A stretch of 64,000 bases of DNA from NCBI RefSeq assembly GCF_000794385.1, contig NZ_JTJB01000003.1:124001-188000 (forward strand), written 5' to 3'. The position numbers were made by a program, and so were the translations under genes. The notes below the pieces were generated by a model. That model was not told where the DNA came from. It worked only from the letters and a program-made list of their open reading frames with translations, and ran no database searches. The stretch's first letter is position 1. The number at the start of each line of letters is the position of its first letter. Positions 62,937 to 64,000 of the stretch are shown in pieces. Source of the stretch: Thermus sp. 2.9 (GTDB lineage: Bacteria; Deinococcota; Deinococci; Deinococcales; Thermaceae).

Positions 62937-64000
62937 TCACGAGGCGGCCAGGGCCCGCGCAAGCCGCCCCAGGACCCGCTCCTTGCCCAAAAGGGCCAGG
63001 ATCTCAAAAAGCCCCGGGGTTTCCAGGCTGCCGGTGACGGCGGCCCGGAGGGGTTGGGCCACCTGGCCCAGCTTGAGGCCCCTCGCCTCGGCGAACCCCC
63101 TTAGGAGGCCTTCCAAGGCGGCCTCGCTCCAGTCCTCCTGGGCCCTTAGGGCGGGAAGGAGCTCCCGGAGGAGAGGTAGGCCCTCCCGCAGCTTGGCCAG
63201 GGCCTTCTCCGAGAAGGGGTAGTCCTCGGCGAAGAGGTAGCGGGCCTTTTCCGGGAACTCCTTGAGGGTGTCAAAGCGGGGGCGCATGAGGGCCACCGCC
63301 CTTTGCAGGTAGGCCTCCTCGGGCCAGGAAAGCCCCGCCTGTTGCAAGAAGGGCTTCACCCGCTCGGCCACTTCCTCCAGGGAGAGGACCTCCCGGATGT
63401 ACTTCCCGTTCATCCACCGGAGCTTCTCCAGGTCAAAGACGGGCCCCCCCAAGGACACCCGGTCCCAGCTGAAGGCCGCAATGAATTCCTCCAGGGTGAA
63501 GATCTCGCGTCCATCGGGCATGGAAAAGCCCATGAGGCAGAGGTAGTTGCGCAGGGCCTCGGGCAAAAACCCCTCCGCCTTGTACCACTCCAAGGAGGTG
63601 TGGCTTTTCCGCTTGCTGATCTTGGTCTTGTCGGGGTTGCGCAGAAGGGGCATGTGGTAGAACTTGGGCACCTCCCAGCCGAAGGCCCGGTAGAGGAGGA
63701 CGTGGATGGGGGTGGAAACCAGCCACTCCTCCGCCCGGATCACGTCCGTGACCCCCATGAGGTGGTCGTCCACCACGTTGGCCAAGTGGTAGGTGGGGTA
63801 CCCATCGGACTTCAGGAGGACCACATCGGGGATCTCCTGGTTGTCGTACACCACCACCCCCCGGAGCTCGTCCTTCACCTCGGTGGCGCCGGGGCGGGGG
63901 ACCTTGAGCCGGATCACGTGGGGCTCGCCCCGCTTAGCCCGCTCCTCCGCCTCCTCCGGGGGGATGTTCCGGGCCCGGCCATCGTATCCCCCCTTTTCCT
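62937..64000 (-). CDS. gltX: Glutamyl-tRNA synthetase, C-terminal part (runs off the window)
   Basis: Class I synthetase charging tRNA-Glu. The visible 353 residues start in EKGGYDGRARNIPPEEAEE and contain VVYDNQEIPDVVLLKSDGYP, the KMSKS equivalent KISKRKSHTSLEWY, and the anticodon-binding C-terminal domains through TGSLETPGLFEILALLGKER. The sequence is very close to the well-known Thermus enzyme. The N-terminal HIGH half lies beyond 64000. Confidence 0.96.
   Translation of the reverse strand, partial: EKGGYDGRARNIPPEEAEERAKRGEPHVIRLKVPRPGATEVKDELRGVVVYDNQEIPDVVLLKSDGYPTYHLANVVDDHLMGVTDVIRAEEWLVSTPIHVLLYRAFGWEVPKFYHMPLLRNPDKTKISKRKSHTSLEWYKAEGFLPEALRNYLCLMGFSMPDGREIFTLEEFIAAFSWDRVSLGGPVFDLEKLRWMNGKYIREVLSLEEVAERVKPFLQQAGLSWPEEAYLQRAVALMRPRFDTLKEFPEKARYLFAEDYPFSEKALAKLREGLPLLRELLPALRAQEDWSEAALEGLLRGFAEARGLKLGQVAQPLRAAVTGSLETPGLFEILALLGKERVLGRLARALAAS

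Overview
The window is a stretch of a Thermus chromosome. The very high GC content, the strong C/G bias at third codon positions, and proteins that read like Thermus GltX, malate dehydrogenase, PilC, MinD and RodA all point to Thermus, probably close to T. thermophilus. I cannot assign the species. Genes are densely packed on both strands, often overlapping by 1-4 bases, and no intergenic gap exceeds 300 bases.

Layout. 1-8676 (mostly minus): start of malate dehydrogenase, an IS982-type insertion sequence with intact ends and a 7-base target duplication, DNA primase (frameshifted here), a cyclase/ATPase/TPR signalling protein, a small protein, a lipoprotein and an MrfA-type helicase (frameshifted). 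8694-16359: YbjQ, acetyltransferase, PIG-L deacetylase, ScpB, the tRNA t6A enzyme Sua5/YwlC, the type IV pilus protein PilC, an EVE protein, a lipoprotein, an FAD oxidase and a diguanylate cyclase. 16344-18619 (minus): the aroF-tyrA operon behind what looks like a complete Phe/Tyr attenuator. 18593-24659: VOC protein, YceI, futalosine-pathway menaquinone genes mqnA and mqnE, a PIN-like protein, YqhA, a broken LacI regulator and PlsY-like acyltransferase. 24669-28481 (plus): FAH hydrolase, broken MBL hydrolase, purN and purD.

28471-43716 is an acetate-uptake and acetyl-CoA cluster: a membrane sensor fused to a DEDDh exonuclease, a receiver-only regulator, a symporter/histidine kinase hybrid, a 58-residue membrane protein, a cNMP/CBS/nucleotidyltransferase protein, the ActP symporter with its DUF485 partner, and three acetyl-CoA synthetase genes. 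One synthetase is fused to an IclR-type regulator and is divergent from another. Promoters of acs and actP carry the same long dyad (AGAAA and TTTCT half-sites spanning exactly 43 bases), suggesting a common regulator. A methylmalonyl-CoA mutase subunit follows.

45891-52487 (plus): HxlR-minD-minE-rodA, potABCD and a cytochrome c. 52484-59079 (minus): one translationally coupled run leuC-leuD-leuB-uma2-degenerate uma2-SDR-ilvD behind a second attenuator whose leader peptide is Leu-rich. 59179-64000: tRNA-Leu(CAG), trpS, scpA, DsbB-type protein (frameshifted), a DUF5522 protein, ftsY, a possible outer-membrane barrel and the C-terminal part of gltX.

Two themes run through the window. First, many genes have a TATAAT-like hexamer only 6-7 bases before the start codon, the arrangement expected for leaderless mRNAs; several divergent pairs are packed around it. 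Second, at least six single-base indels interrupt otherwise conserved genes, mostly in short homopolymers, so part of the gene breakage may be sequencing error.
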